From positions 11,595,776 through 11,659,775 of the forward strand of contig SSBO01000001.1 of NCBI GenBank assembly GCA_005281725.1: DNA of 64,000 nucleotides. Direction: 5' to 3'. This DNA comes from Wuchereria bancrofti. Its lineage: Eukaryota; Nematoda; Chromadorea; Rhabditida; Onchocercidae. A program made the position numbers and the translations under genes. Shown in pieces: positions 50,564 to 64,000 of this stretch (within the stretch, counting starts at the first letter, position 1; each line of letters opens with the position of its first letter). The notes beneath the pieces are model-generated. The model worked only from the letters and a program-made list of their open reading frames with translations. It was not told where the DNA came from and searched no databases.

Positions 50564-53500
50564 ATGGTCATCACTCTACTTCTAATTACTTTATTGCTAT
50601 TATCGATCAGTTCGATTTTGGGTCTTTGTCCACAGAATTGCAGTTGTGACGAGCATCAATTAGTTGTAAATTGTAACAATGTTAAATTACCATATCTTCC
50701 ACCTTTGTTAAATCCTAGCATTCAGTCTTTGAAATTATCAAAATGTCAAATCGAACAGGTTGATCCTGACATTATGGAATTATATCCAGGTTTGTCTTAT
50801 TATTAGTTTATTTATTCAGAAAAAAAAAACTATATGTAGTTTAATTAGTTAAGCCAATATTGTTTGAATGATTTAAATAGCAATAATTGAAACTTTATAA
50901 TCCATATGTTCTGATCTGATTTAAATTGCTTCTATCAACATTTCCTTTTGATATCTCAATATTTCTTAATTTAGAATTTAACTCATTTTACAGATATTAT
51001 ACATTTGGATTTATCCAATAATAATATTTCTGTGTTTGAAAAGAACGTTTTTCGCTATCAAAACAAAATGGAACTTTTGAATTTGAGCAATAATAATTTT
51101 TCGGTTATATTCTCTAACAATTTCCGAGGTTTACATCGACTACAGGTGAAGTTTTAGAAAATTGTCAAGAATTAAAATATTTCTCTTCATATTTAATCCT
51201 AGACTTGAATAGTTTACTGTTCAGTTCATCATAACTGCTACCTGTGATACCTTTGTTCAGTTGAAAGTTTTAAATTCCTTTTTCATTCCATCAACAATTT
51301 CAGTATCTCGATTTGTCCTTCGGTAGATTGCAAACAATTGAGTCAAATGGTTTAGAACATTTGACAGAATTGCTGGAACTTAATCTATCGTACAATGCAC
51401 TTCAAAATTTATCATTTCTAACATTTATTGATTTGACAAAGCTACAGAAATTAACAGTTGCCGGAAATCAAATTACTTATCTGGAAAGTTTCATATTCAA
51501 AACATTGCCTAATTTGAGAGCTATCGATTTGAGCCAAAATATGATTAAAGCGGTATGTATTTACCATAATTTCGTAAATTATATTTCTAAATTATAAATA
51601 TTTTTTTGAAAAAAGAATTATATTTTATATAATATTTGTAATTTTATATCTTATATTAAAAATTATATTTTATATAATATTCAATTTCACACCGTTTCGA
51701 GTAATTCTTTTAGTTTCATAGATTTGAAAAAAAAAACTTCTATATAATGAATATTGAAATATCTCACTGTAAGGTAAAAATTTAAATTAGAAAAAAAAAC
51801 AAAATTAAGGCAAATCCTTAAATTACATCGAGATGAAGAGATCTGCCTGAGATCTGATATATGATCTGAACATTTTATCAGTTCATCTTTTAGCAGCATC
51901 TTTCATATGATCATTATTCAGGATGTTATCATTTGATAATCACCAATAGATATGATATGAAGAATTATAGATAGTACAATCATAACAGCAAAGCAGATGG
52001 AAAATGATTTATGTGGTGAAAAATGATAGATTAGCATTTTTCATTTTCATGGTTAATTAGTTAATTAGTGAAAGATTTCATATGAAATAATATCTTTCAT
52101 CGGTTTACTATTGCAAATGATAATTTATTAATAAAATGAAATTGGTTAATTTCAGATTGCTTCTGATACATTTTTTGGATTAAATATGATAAGTGTAATT
52201 GATTTATCAAGAAATTTCTTGCAAAAGATTCCCATTTTTGGTCAAAATAATCTTATAAACTTGGAATATTTAAACATTGGTTTTAATAAGGTAAAAGAAA
52301 AAATATATCAGAAAAATTTTTAATCTTTATTATTTTGGTAATATTTAGCAAAATTGGTATTCATTTTCAATTTTATTCATCAATTTTATAACTAAATTCA
52401 TTTTCTACTTTTTTTTTTTATGCAATTTAGCTTAAAAAAATTGAACCGTATAACTTTCGACAACTTTCATCCTTACTGGAATTGGATTTAACAAGAAATG
52501 AATTCTCTCTCTTACCTGCATTAGCATTCGATGGATTATTTCGATTAAAAAAACTCAATTTAAGCGAACAACGATATCTTAAAGAAATTCAGGTTACTTT
52601 CAAAAAAAAAAAAAAGAAGAAAAAAATCCACAAATATAAAAAAATTGATAATATCTGAAATGTGAAAAGACTTTTTTCGTTTTTTTTTTTTTAGAAAAAG
52701 GAATTAGCAATATTGCGAAAAAAAAAGAATGGAAATTAAATTTTAAAAGTCATAAGTTAAATTAAAGTGCATTTATTTTAGAATGGTGCATTTTCTGGAT
52801 TAGCATCCTTAGAAATGCTAAATCTAAGTTACAGCCATCTCTTAGAATACATTGATGAAAATGCTTTTGAAATAAGCCATGCTTTACATACGTTTAATGT
52901 TGGCTTCTGCTCCTTAAAAACTTTTCCATCCACTTTGCTTGATTGGAAAAGGTAAGTAATCTATTGAGTAATTTACTGCTTGTTTACTGATATTAACATA
53001 AATGTAAATATAAATAAACAAAGTAAACACAAAAATAACGCATATATATATTTCTTTTTTTTTTTTTGGAAATAAAAAAAACATAAATTGATTTATTTCA
53101 TGGCTCAATTGTATGAGTTATAAGTGTAACGATTAAATTTTACTATTTTCTGAAAAAGTAATACTTAAGAATTTGATAACATTTCAGGGTAGCTGAATTA
53201 CAGTTAAATGGTAATCCAATTCATTGCGATTATAAATTATTAGCATTCTTACCGGATGTTTTACGTTTACGATCCATTCATAATGTTATTTGCGTCACTC
53301 CGGATGAACTTCACAACATCAGTATTTCATCGCTAGTAATCCTTTCATGAAAAAAAAAAAAAAACTGAAAATGAAAATTTTTTTGTATTAACAATTTTAC
53401 ATAATTTTAAATAAATAAATACATGTCAAATCATTGGCTGATTTAGCATAAATTTATTTAATACTTCAAATATCTCTAAATTAAAAAATTTTACTGTTTT

Positions 53501-54017
53501 CTTAAAAGACAATATTTAAAACTGTATAAATAAAAAAAAGGCATCAAAAAATAAACAAAAAAAAGAACAATTTAAGTTAATTCAAATTTAAGCAATGTAA
53601 AAAAGAAATGAATTTCAGGATACTGTAGAGATAACGTTGGAAGATGCAAAACAAACGCTTATCATTCTTTGTCCGACATTAATTGTTTTTACTATACTTA
53701 TCGTACTGATACTTTTTTTATATTCAAAAATAACTCCAACTTATGATCAAATCAAAAAATCAAAATCATCGATTGTTAAGCAACATTTTTGTCAAAATTT
53801 GTCTGATAAAAGAGAATGCATCTCGCCGGAATACTATAATTCGATTAATGAATTCAATAGTTTTTCAGTATGTAGAAGACAAAATACATTTATGAATTTA
53901 CCACAATCTAAAAGTTTGTATGATGGGATAACAATTCAGATACCGGTGAATGAAATTTGTACTGATAATGATGTCTTCTTGAAACAAACTGATTTCATTT
54001 ATTTATCAGCGAAGTGA
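50564..54017 (+). CDS. Second LRR single-pass membrane protein
   Basis: Predicted 546 residues from eight exons: 50564-50789, 50994-51145, 51304-51552, 52156-52290, 52431-52592, 52782-52951, 53188-53335, 53619-54017. It begins with a clear signal peptide (MVITLLLITLLLLSISSILG). A Cys-rich LRR N-terminal cap follows (LCPQNCSCDE), then about a dozen LRRs with the LxxLxLxxNxI pattern. A C-terminal cap (NPIHCDYKLLAFLPDVL), a transmembrane helix (about 426-450, ILCPTLIVFTILIVLILF) and a cytoplasmic tail of about 95 residues complete it. The tail shows no recognised domain. By layout it is a cell-surface adhesion or receptor protein; partner and tissue are unknown. It differs from the LRR gene at 4696 in its caps, exon phases and tail, so the two are not a recent duplicate pair. 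The ATG at 50564 begins the signal peptide directly. An AATAAA lies at 54202. Confidence 0.9.
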
Positions 54018-55489
54018 ATTTTGATATTAAATTCATACTGACAATGTTTTGATGTTAAATCCGTACTGACAATAATGTCTTCTTGAAACAAACTGATTCC
54101 ACTTATTTATCTACTAGGTGAATTTTGATATTGTATTTATCATTGCTGCTTCTCTCCCTTATGCTAATTGAATTAAGCATCACAAAAGTATCTTTAATCA
54201 TAATAAATATTGAACAGACAATTACTGTTCAATAATTCTCAAACCATTTTCTTCTCTTTAAAAAATAATATTATAAATCAAATTTGGAAAATACAATTAG
54301 AAACAAAATAATTAATGAATTCATTTAATTATTTCTCGTGTTAAATTGATATCCATCAACATATATTGTATTATGCTAATTTTTCTTTCACTGATAATTT
54401 TTAATTAATAAATTACTTAGTATCAAAGATATGTGTTTACCATTTTGAAATGCTTCTTTTTAAACATTTATTAAGAAAAACCAACAAATTAGAGCAAAAA
54501 AAAGAAATTTCTATTTAGCACTTTCATTATTACAATACTTTTTTACATAATTAAAACGTAATGTCATTTCTGCTATTCTATGTCGCATGTCGCATATATC
54601 TAAACAACTTTATTAGAGTTAAAGAAATGATAAATCACTCAGATCAATAAATAAATTCACCAAAATTCCTACTCGGCCACAAAAAGTATCATAATAATTA
54701 TTGAATTTGTCCTAATTATGATAAAAACGTCTTAATCGTGATAAATACTAATCACAATAAACATTGAACTTGATGCAATCGTAATCGTCTGCCTTAATCA
54801 TGATAAATATTAATCATAATAAATATTGAATTTGTCGTAATCGTGGTGAAAGTATTTTAATCACGATATTGTCTTGTTCTGATCTGCGCAGTAATCAATG
54901 CGGTAAAAATTTAAGAAGAAATGAATAGAGATGTTTACCTGCGAAGACGCATTTCATAATTTGTTAATTAACATGTCAAATATTTCAAAAATCCACATCA
55001 AATTTGAAACATCATGGCTTAATTGATAATTTGATTAATTAGCTTAGTTGATAAGCAATTCAAATTAGATTGTGATCAAATAACTTGTAAATATTATCTT
55101 ATATTACTCAGATTTAATAGTGGGGACAATTTTTTATTTGCGGAAATTTTAAAAATATCATAATTTAATGAATGCATTGCAAAAACTTCAAAAATTCAAT
55201 ACATAAATTTAATAATTAGTAATACATGACGGTTAGCTAAATCATTTTGACAACTTTATTCGAACATAAAGCTCTTAAAATTTGAAATTATCTCATATCA
55301 TCTAGTTTCAATTTTTGATAACATCAGGCTAGATCACTATTATGATAACAATTTAAGTAATTCGAGTCTGATACTTATCATATAAATGCAGTACTGCAGT
55401 TTAACTTAAACTTTTATTCTATTACAACAGGTAAATTTACAAGAAAATACATCAGTTAATCAATGATTTGAAACAAATTATAAAACATT
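54018..55489. other. Intergenic region between convergent LRR and tubulin genes
   Basis: Contains the 3' UTRs of the LRR gene (AATAAA at 54202) and, on the minus strand, of alpha-tubulin (AATAAA at 55413-55418). A partial duplication sits at about 54010-54128, where the end of the LRR coding region and its first UTR bases are repeated in altered form (compare the AAACTGATT...ATTTATC segments). Short diverged repeats around ATAATCATGATAAAT occur at 54710-54865. No gene was seen. Confidence 0.6.
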
Positions 55490-58018
<2,529 letters not shown>

Positions 58019-60716
58019 ATTTTTTCAGTGATTTTTCCACATAGACAAACACACAACACAATGATGTTGCCAAATGAATGTCAAGATTTCGTTCTGAAAA
58101 AATTTCAACAATTAACATTTGAAGTTTATCCCTAAACATTATCTATTCTGATCTATCAAGATATTCTGATCTATTATTTGACTCAATTTAAATGATCTCC
58201 CAATAACAACTCCTAATCTATATATTGCACTTTGATATTAAAAAAAACTTTCTTAAATCATTTATGATAAAATAAGTAGTATCATAAATTATCTTTCGCT
58301 CTGATAAAACTCACATCAATAAATAGTCCTTTCATATCATACATGATTGATAAACAACACGAAAAACTTATCAATTTCATCTAAAATTATTATCATAGGG
58401 AACCTAACTAACTTGGAGTCATAGTCTATCTTTTTAAATTTCTTTAATCGCATATCAAATTTCCCAATTTAAATTTCCTAAATTTAGAAAGTTAATTTAA
58501 TTATGACTCATACATGGGATAATAATATTGCTTCTATCTTACTAATTAGGTATAATGACAGCTCCAAACATAGAGAAGAAATCCATTACTATCTAACCCT
58601 ACCTATTAATACCAAAAGCGCCCCATCTAATGAATAATAAGAGCAGTTGATCCTATTTATAGTATTTTTGACAAGATAGATTGTCTAGATAGGTAGATAG
58701 ATAGGTAGGCAGGTAGGTAGGTAGATAGATCAATTATGTAGTGATAACTGTTGTCAGTTTTATCTCATTCCAACTGATGCATAGTAGTATGATCACGTTG
58801 ATAGCGATTCACTAATGAATATTTTTTGCATTCGTATTTATCACTTTGACAAATTGTTTCATTGAAATTAAAAATGATTGAAGGATAATATGAATTATTG
58901 GTCTCAATGAAAGGTAAAATTAATTTTTTTTTAATTTTTTTAATTTGTAAAATTTGCTAGTTTGATAAAATTTTTATGAAATTTTGTTTTTGTTTTATTC
59001 ATTTTCTAAAAGCTTTTCTTCTATTTGTTGGCCTATCAAATCAAAAATGATTTTGCAACAACACAAAATGCAACGTATCGGCAAATTCTTTATGATAACA
59101 TTTTGAGCAAAAGAAAATAAAAAAAAAAAACAAATTAAAAAAAAATGATTGGAATGTCATTTTCATTCAATAAGGCTATCATATGCTATTCTTTCCTGTG
59201 AGTTTCTTTCTTTTTTCATCCATTTTCATTGTAACTTTTTTTTTTGTAAATAAAGAAAATAAAATGAGTAGAATGTATTTAAATGGAGAAATTTGCTTTC
59301 AATATTTTTAAAATCACAAAAAAATTATTCAAAAATCAATAAAATTTTTAAGAGATCGAAGTAAGCATTAAATGGAGTAAATCAATTCACAGGAAAAAAT
59401 ATAAATAAATTCATTCAAAAAAAAAAATCAAAAACTAAACAAAAAAAGTTTGTCGTTGTTAAAAACAAACAAAAAAAAAAACGAAATTATGGCAGGAAAG
59501 ACACAAATTTAATGATGATATTAATTAAAAAAAAAGTATACAATGAATACTAATCAATTTACACACTAATTAACTTCATTAATTAATTTCATCGTAGCAC
59601 ATAATGTTTAATTAATTTAATTATTAGTGTTTGTTATTCAATTAGAATAATAGATGGTAATTGGCTAATAATATATTAAACATTATGTGCAAAAAGATAT
59701 GATAAAAAATACTTTTTGGTATTATTTATTTAATTCATTAAATTCATCCATCGATTCTTTAACAATTATAAAATTATATATCTGAGCAGTTAACAATGTT
59801 ATCATTTATCCTTTTACAACAAATTATTGTTAGTGAAAGAAACAAGAAAATTTTTCAAAGAAAAAGATTAAAAATTTTCTGCCATTTGTTTAACAATGTG
59901 ACAATTCATAATTCACAGTATTTGTTAGGAAATTTTTTTGTAAATGAATTAAATGTTGTAAAAAGTAGCATAATTTCTTAAGTTAATGATATGTTAAAGA
60001 AATGAAAAATTTCTTATTAAATTTTGATTGAAATTGAAAAAAATTTTGAAAAAAAAGGAAAAAGAGAACAGTGCACATATCAAAAAAAAAAAAAAGAAAA
60101 TATATATTAAAATAGAATTAAATTTTCAGTTAATTTTAAACAAAATTTATATTAAATATTTCAAACTTGTACAGCAAAATTTATATAGTATTTTTATAAT
60201 ACATAATACTTACAAATTATTAATTAATTTAAAAGGATATAACGAAAGGTATAACAATTTAGTCGAACTTAATGTCATCTTTTGTCATCTTTCTTTTTCC
60301 CATTATATTATAACTTTTTTTTTAAAAAAAAAAGAAAAATAATTGTGCACTGTTTAGAACAAGAAAGAAAGATGTCGAAAATGAAATAAATGTTACACGA
60401 AATAAATTATGCAACAACAGGTAAACATTTATAAAACTAATATACTATAAGAGATACTTGTATATGTGACATATTTATCGTATTAATAAAAATTTAATGT
60501 ATTATTTTATAGATCATTAACTTAAGTAATAATAATAATACGGAAATTCTTAAAAAATTATAACAATTTGCAATTAAATTTTTAATGAATAAAAAAAATT
60601 TTTTTTTCCAAAGTTAATCACAATTTTTGTACTTAATTATTTCAAAAATTTCTTACAAAAATTTCTTGAATTTTGTAAAATATTGTATAATTTAAAAATT
60701 TTAATTTATATTATTT
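58019..60716. other. Intergenic region upstream of alpha-tubulin
   Basis: Likely holds the tubulin promoter (minus strand) and the 3' UTR of the GalNAc-transferase gene. It contains a GATA/GGTA-type tetranucleotide stretch at about 58685-58730 and many A/T runs. Nothing else with coding character was found. Confidence 0.6.
58685..58730. repeat. GATA/GGTA tetranucleotide microsatellite
   Basis: About eleven tetranucleotide units, mixing GATA, GGTA and GGCA, in intergenic DNA about 0.7 kb upstream of the alpha-tubulin start. Confidence 0.9.
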
Positions 60717-63700
60717 TTACTCAATGTTATTAGCTGCTTTTGGAGCTAATGTTTCATTGAAATGTTGAAACCTCCATCGTTGTCGTCCATTCTTATCATC
60801 ACAATTTTTCATCACTAACATCTTATCATCATCACTTAGTGTTAAGCAATAACGTGATACTGGATGATACAATCGACCAGTCTAGAAAAAAAAAATAATG
60901 AAAAATAAAATTCAAGTATTAAAATTCATTAAATGAGATGAATTTATACATTTATTTATTAGCACAGCTTACATTAATCAAAGTATCAAGTAAAGCCTAG
61001 TAATTTTAACAAAACTACCAAAACTTCAAAAAAAAAAAAAAATGAGACGTTTTTAAATTATTTTTAAATTAATTTTTACATAGAATTTAAATTCAAAAAT
61101 ATATGAAAATGAATGAACCTCATGATTATATTCCCAAAGTTGATTGCCTTTGGAATTGTGACATTCATAAGTTACCGGTGAACCATGACCCGTATAATCA
61201 ATGCAGAATTCATCCCGTCGTATTTCACCAGTTTTACTTAACATCCAAAACTAAAATGATAATTAGTAATTTAAAAAAATCAATAATTTGTAAATTTTAA
61301 CTATTAACAAAAGATATACAAAACGAATTGCATATAAATAAATTATTAAATTAGATGATAAGTTAATTAGAAATGATAATTTACTAGATTAAAGTTGTTA
61401 AAAATGAATGTTATATGCAAAGCTAATCATTAATTATACCTTCCCTTTATAAATATTCATTCATAAAATATATAATTTTCTTAAAAAAAAAAATAAAGTA
61501 AATACCTGATTACCACCTTGCAAATGACATGGATATGGTATAACACTATCATTTATAGCATTTCGACCAACATCATGATCTACGCAATACCTTCGATTAC
61601 CAAGATTACGAATCTTAAAAGTTATATTTTAAAATTAAATGAAAAAAAAATTAAGTAAAATTATGTGCAACATTCATAAAATTCAATGTTACTAAAAAAT
61701 TCTTACTGTACTTTAATAATTTATTACTCACTCTGCAGAAACATAATATTAAAGTATTATTAAAATGAGTGACCATTTCAAAATGTTTCTCAAATTTCGT
61801 TTCTTTCGAACACATATCATCAAAGTGTAATTGTTGGTAATAATAAAGTTAAGAGAAGAAAAAGAATGAAAATATTAAGTAAAATAAGTAAAATCATACT
61901 TCACCACTAGCAATTGCTTCTGATGGTAGGAATAAATCTGGAAATACATTATCCAAGTACCATTTAAATGAGTGACACTTTAAACGTTCACGTAATTTTT
62001 TTCGTTCTGATACATCACCGTAATCTATCTTAAATTATTATCATTTGTTACTTTATGCAAAAGCATTAACATTCTTACATTCTTGCTAAATTCAAATTTA
62101 ATTAGAGGAGAAAATTTCACAGAGAAGAAATCTTTTGTAACATTTAAAGTTATTTGTAGTAATTTCAAATGTTATTAATAAGTAATTCGTTTATTTCTTT
62201 CTTTCCATATGAAATTCAAAGTAAACATAAAAAAGAAGAGGATCATTTGATCAAGGTGATAATATACTTTTCTTTTTTATACTTTAATAATAAACAGCAA
62301 AAAAAAAAAAAAGTACCAGCTTATGATTGATTCGATTGTAATAAATTTCTTTATAATCATCTAACCATACCTTAAACAATTTTTTAAAGTTAAAAAATTT
62401 AATGTAATTTTAAGTGATAATAACAATTTGGATCATTTTTTTTCAAACAATTAATATTTTAAATAACTTTTTTCTAACTTCTCTTTTCTTATCCTAATCA
62501 GTACTAAATTATAATTATAATTTAGTATTTTAAAAAAATAAATAAAATATTGCAACTGAATTCAGCGAAATCCCAAATAAGAACTTTTTAAATTCAAATA
62601 AATCGATCAAAAACAAATTATAACACAAATTTTAATATCTAAAATGCTATAAATTAATTTAATTATAACTTTAGCAAACTAGAAAATACCTCAGCTAATC
62701 GCATATTATTCCTTTGTAATACATTAACACCTCTCCTCCATTTGTAAGGTGATTTTTTACGAAAAATATGGCCAACATGACTACACGGTACAACTTCTAA
62801 ACGTCCTCCACACATCCATATCTAAAATAAAAAGTATAAAAATTTTTCAACTATATAAATTATTTGAAAAAAAAAACAAAAAAATTTAAAAATTTCAAAA
62901 TCCATTTTAAATTGGCATAAAATAATCACTACTTTAGTAATTATTGCACTTTAAGCTAATATTAAAACTAATAAAGGATTAGTATAGAAATAGGAAAATT
63001 TAGTGTAAAATCAGAATTAAAAAAGCAAAACAAAAAAAAAAAAAAAAAAACAAACCATTTGGGGATTAGTAACAAAAAAAAAAAAATTCCTGAAGAAGAA
63101 AAATTTTCTCACTTTAAATGATATTTCAAGATTTTCACTGCCCCAAATATCAAAACCAGGATCATAACCACCGAGTTTCTCAAAATATTCTCGATCAATC
63201 GAAAATAATCCACCAGCCATTGTTGGAGATCTGATGACAATTTTACAATGAAGAAAAATTTATGGTATCATTAAAAAAAAAAATTAATTAATTAATTAGT
63301 ATCATTTAAGAGTTATATGAAGAAAATTATAAAACATTGAGAATAACTAACGGTATTGGATCAATTCGTGATTTCATTGCATGATAATCACGATCTGGCA
63401 ATAAATGCCAATTAAAAACAAGACCCCAATTAAATCCACCAACACTTAATCGATGATGACTTGATAAATGATATTGCAATGTTTCCAAATTAATTGTATC
63501 AATTACAGGTGTTACCACATTTGTGGAATTTTGCGCTATTCGATCTAGCAATGGTTCAAGCCATCCTTAAAATATACAACAATAAGTAAAAAGTAAATCA
63601 ATCAAGAAAAATGAAACTAATAAACATAAAAATAAGTAAATGATATAAATTTATTAAATTCATCTTAACTTTATCTTAAATTTTCAATTTCAAAAAAAGT

Positions 63701-63876
63701 AAAGAAGCAAAAATTTGCATACTATTCATGCATTCACAGTGTGAATCCAAATATGTTAATACTTTGCCTGTTGCAACCGATGCACCTCTAAGACGAGCAC
63801 GGATTAAACCCATTCGACTTTCCAACCTTATAATTCGAACTTTGCCAAATTGGCTCATATAATCTTCCAATGGTTT
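60717..63876 (-). CDS. Polypeptide N-acetylgalactosaminyltransferase, C-terminal 401 residues
   Basis: Nine exons lie in the window, in transcript order: 63723-63876, 63352-63565, 63113-63230, 62690-62821, 62317-62370, 61900-62028, 61506-61613, 61119-61250, 60717-60881. They join in frame to 401 residues and a stop; the N-terminal part (cytoplasmic tail, membrane anchor, stem, start of the catalytic domain) lies beyond the right edge. The enzyme starts mucin-type O-glycosylation by moving GalNAc from UDP-GalNAc to Ser or Thr in the Golgi lumen. The Mn-binding DSH motif is visible in TYLDSHCEC. So are the Gal/GalNAc-transferase motif ([14 protein letters not shown]) and the conserved SHVGHIFR. 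After the catalytic domain (linker [12 protein letters not shown] and [15 protein letters not shown]) comes an R-type lectin domain of the QxW class, with [15 protein letters not shown] and RQRWRF. Which family member it is cannot be told from this part. Confidence 0.96.
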
Positions 63877-64000
63877 CTGTAATTTGAATCAAAATTATAC
63901 TGAATTCGGTTTATTTTTTCTCAAATGAACATAATTTCAAGTATAATTTTTATCTTTTTTTTAGCAATAAATAAATTTTTTCCTCACTAATATAATTTTG

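Noticed and set aside
60028..60342. Plus-strand ORF of 104 codons
   Set aside because: Lys/Ile/Asn-rich, from A-rich low-complexity DNA; no motif or splice context.

Overview
This is nuclear DNA from an animal, most likely a nematode, and by its look possibly a spirurid or filarial one. It is very AT-rich, with long A and T runs, and its genes are compact and heavily interrupted by introns that mostly follow GT...AG with TTTCAG-type acceptors. Several genes start a short distance after an unpaired TTTCAG or TTCCAG site, as expected when a spliced leader is added in trans. A patched-related (PTR) protein, a family greatly expanded in nematodes, supports this. The species cannot be fixed from the sequence alone. 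All exon chains below were joined by hand. In every complete model the summed coding length is a whole number of codons.

Layout. 1-4695: no convincing gene; GA/CT-rich low-complexity DNA. 4696-11420 (+): leucine-rich-repeat single-pass membrane protein, 11 exons. 11421-15268: intergenic, with a hairpin and one doubtful small ORF. 15269-25605 (+): ubinuclein homologue (HIRA histone H3.3 chaperone subunit), 26 exons, ending in a Gln-rich tail. 27870-32538 (+): secreted chymotrypsin-fold serine protease, 7 exons; its last intron holds an unrecognised three-exon gene on the opposite strand (31240-32066). 33171-35983 (+): proteasome subunit alpha-4. 36839-38229 (+): the ER SNARE USE1, placed close enough behind the proteasome gene to suggest an operon. 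38638-46780 (-): PTR protein, 18 exons, convergent with USE1. 50564-54017 (+): a second LRR membrane protein. 55490-58018 (-): a divergent alpha-tubulin. 60717-63876 and beyond (-): polypeptide GalNAc-transferase, cut off by the right edge of the window.

The genes do not form one pathway. They are housekeeping genes (chromatin assembly, protein degradation, ER fusion, cytoskeleton, O-glycosylation) mixed with surface or secreted proteins (two LRR receptors, PTR, protease). No transposon, rRNA, tRNA, CRISPR or bacterial-type operon was recognised. The observations most worth checking are the nested antisense gene, the tubulin with a rebuilt residue-40 loop, the Ser-189-type protease pocket, a GC-AG intron and an alternative 3' end in ubinuclein, and two satellite-like arrays lying against PTR splice sites.
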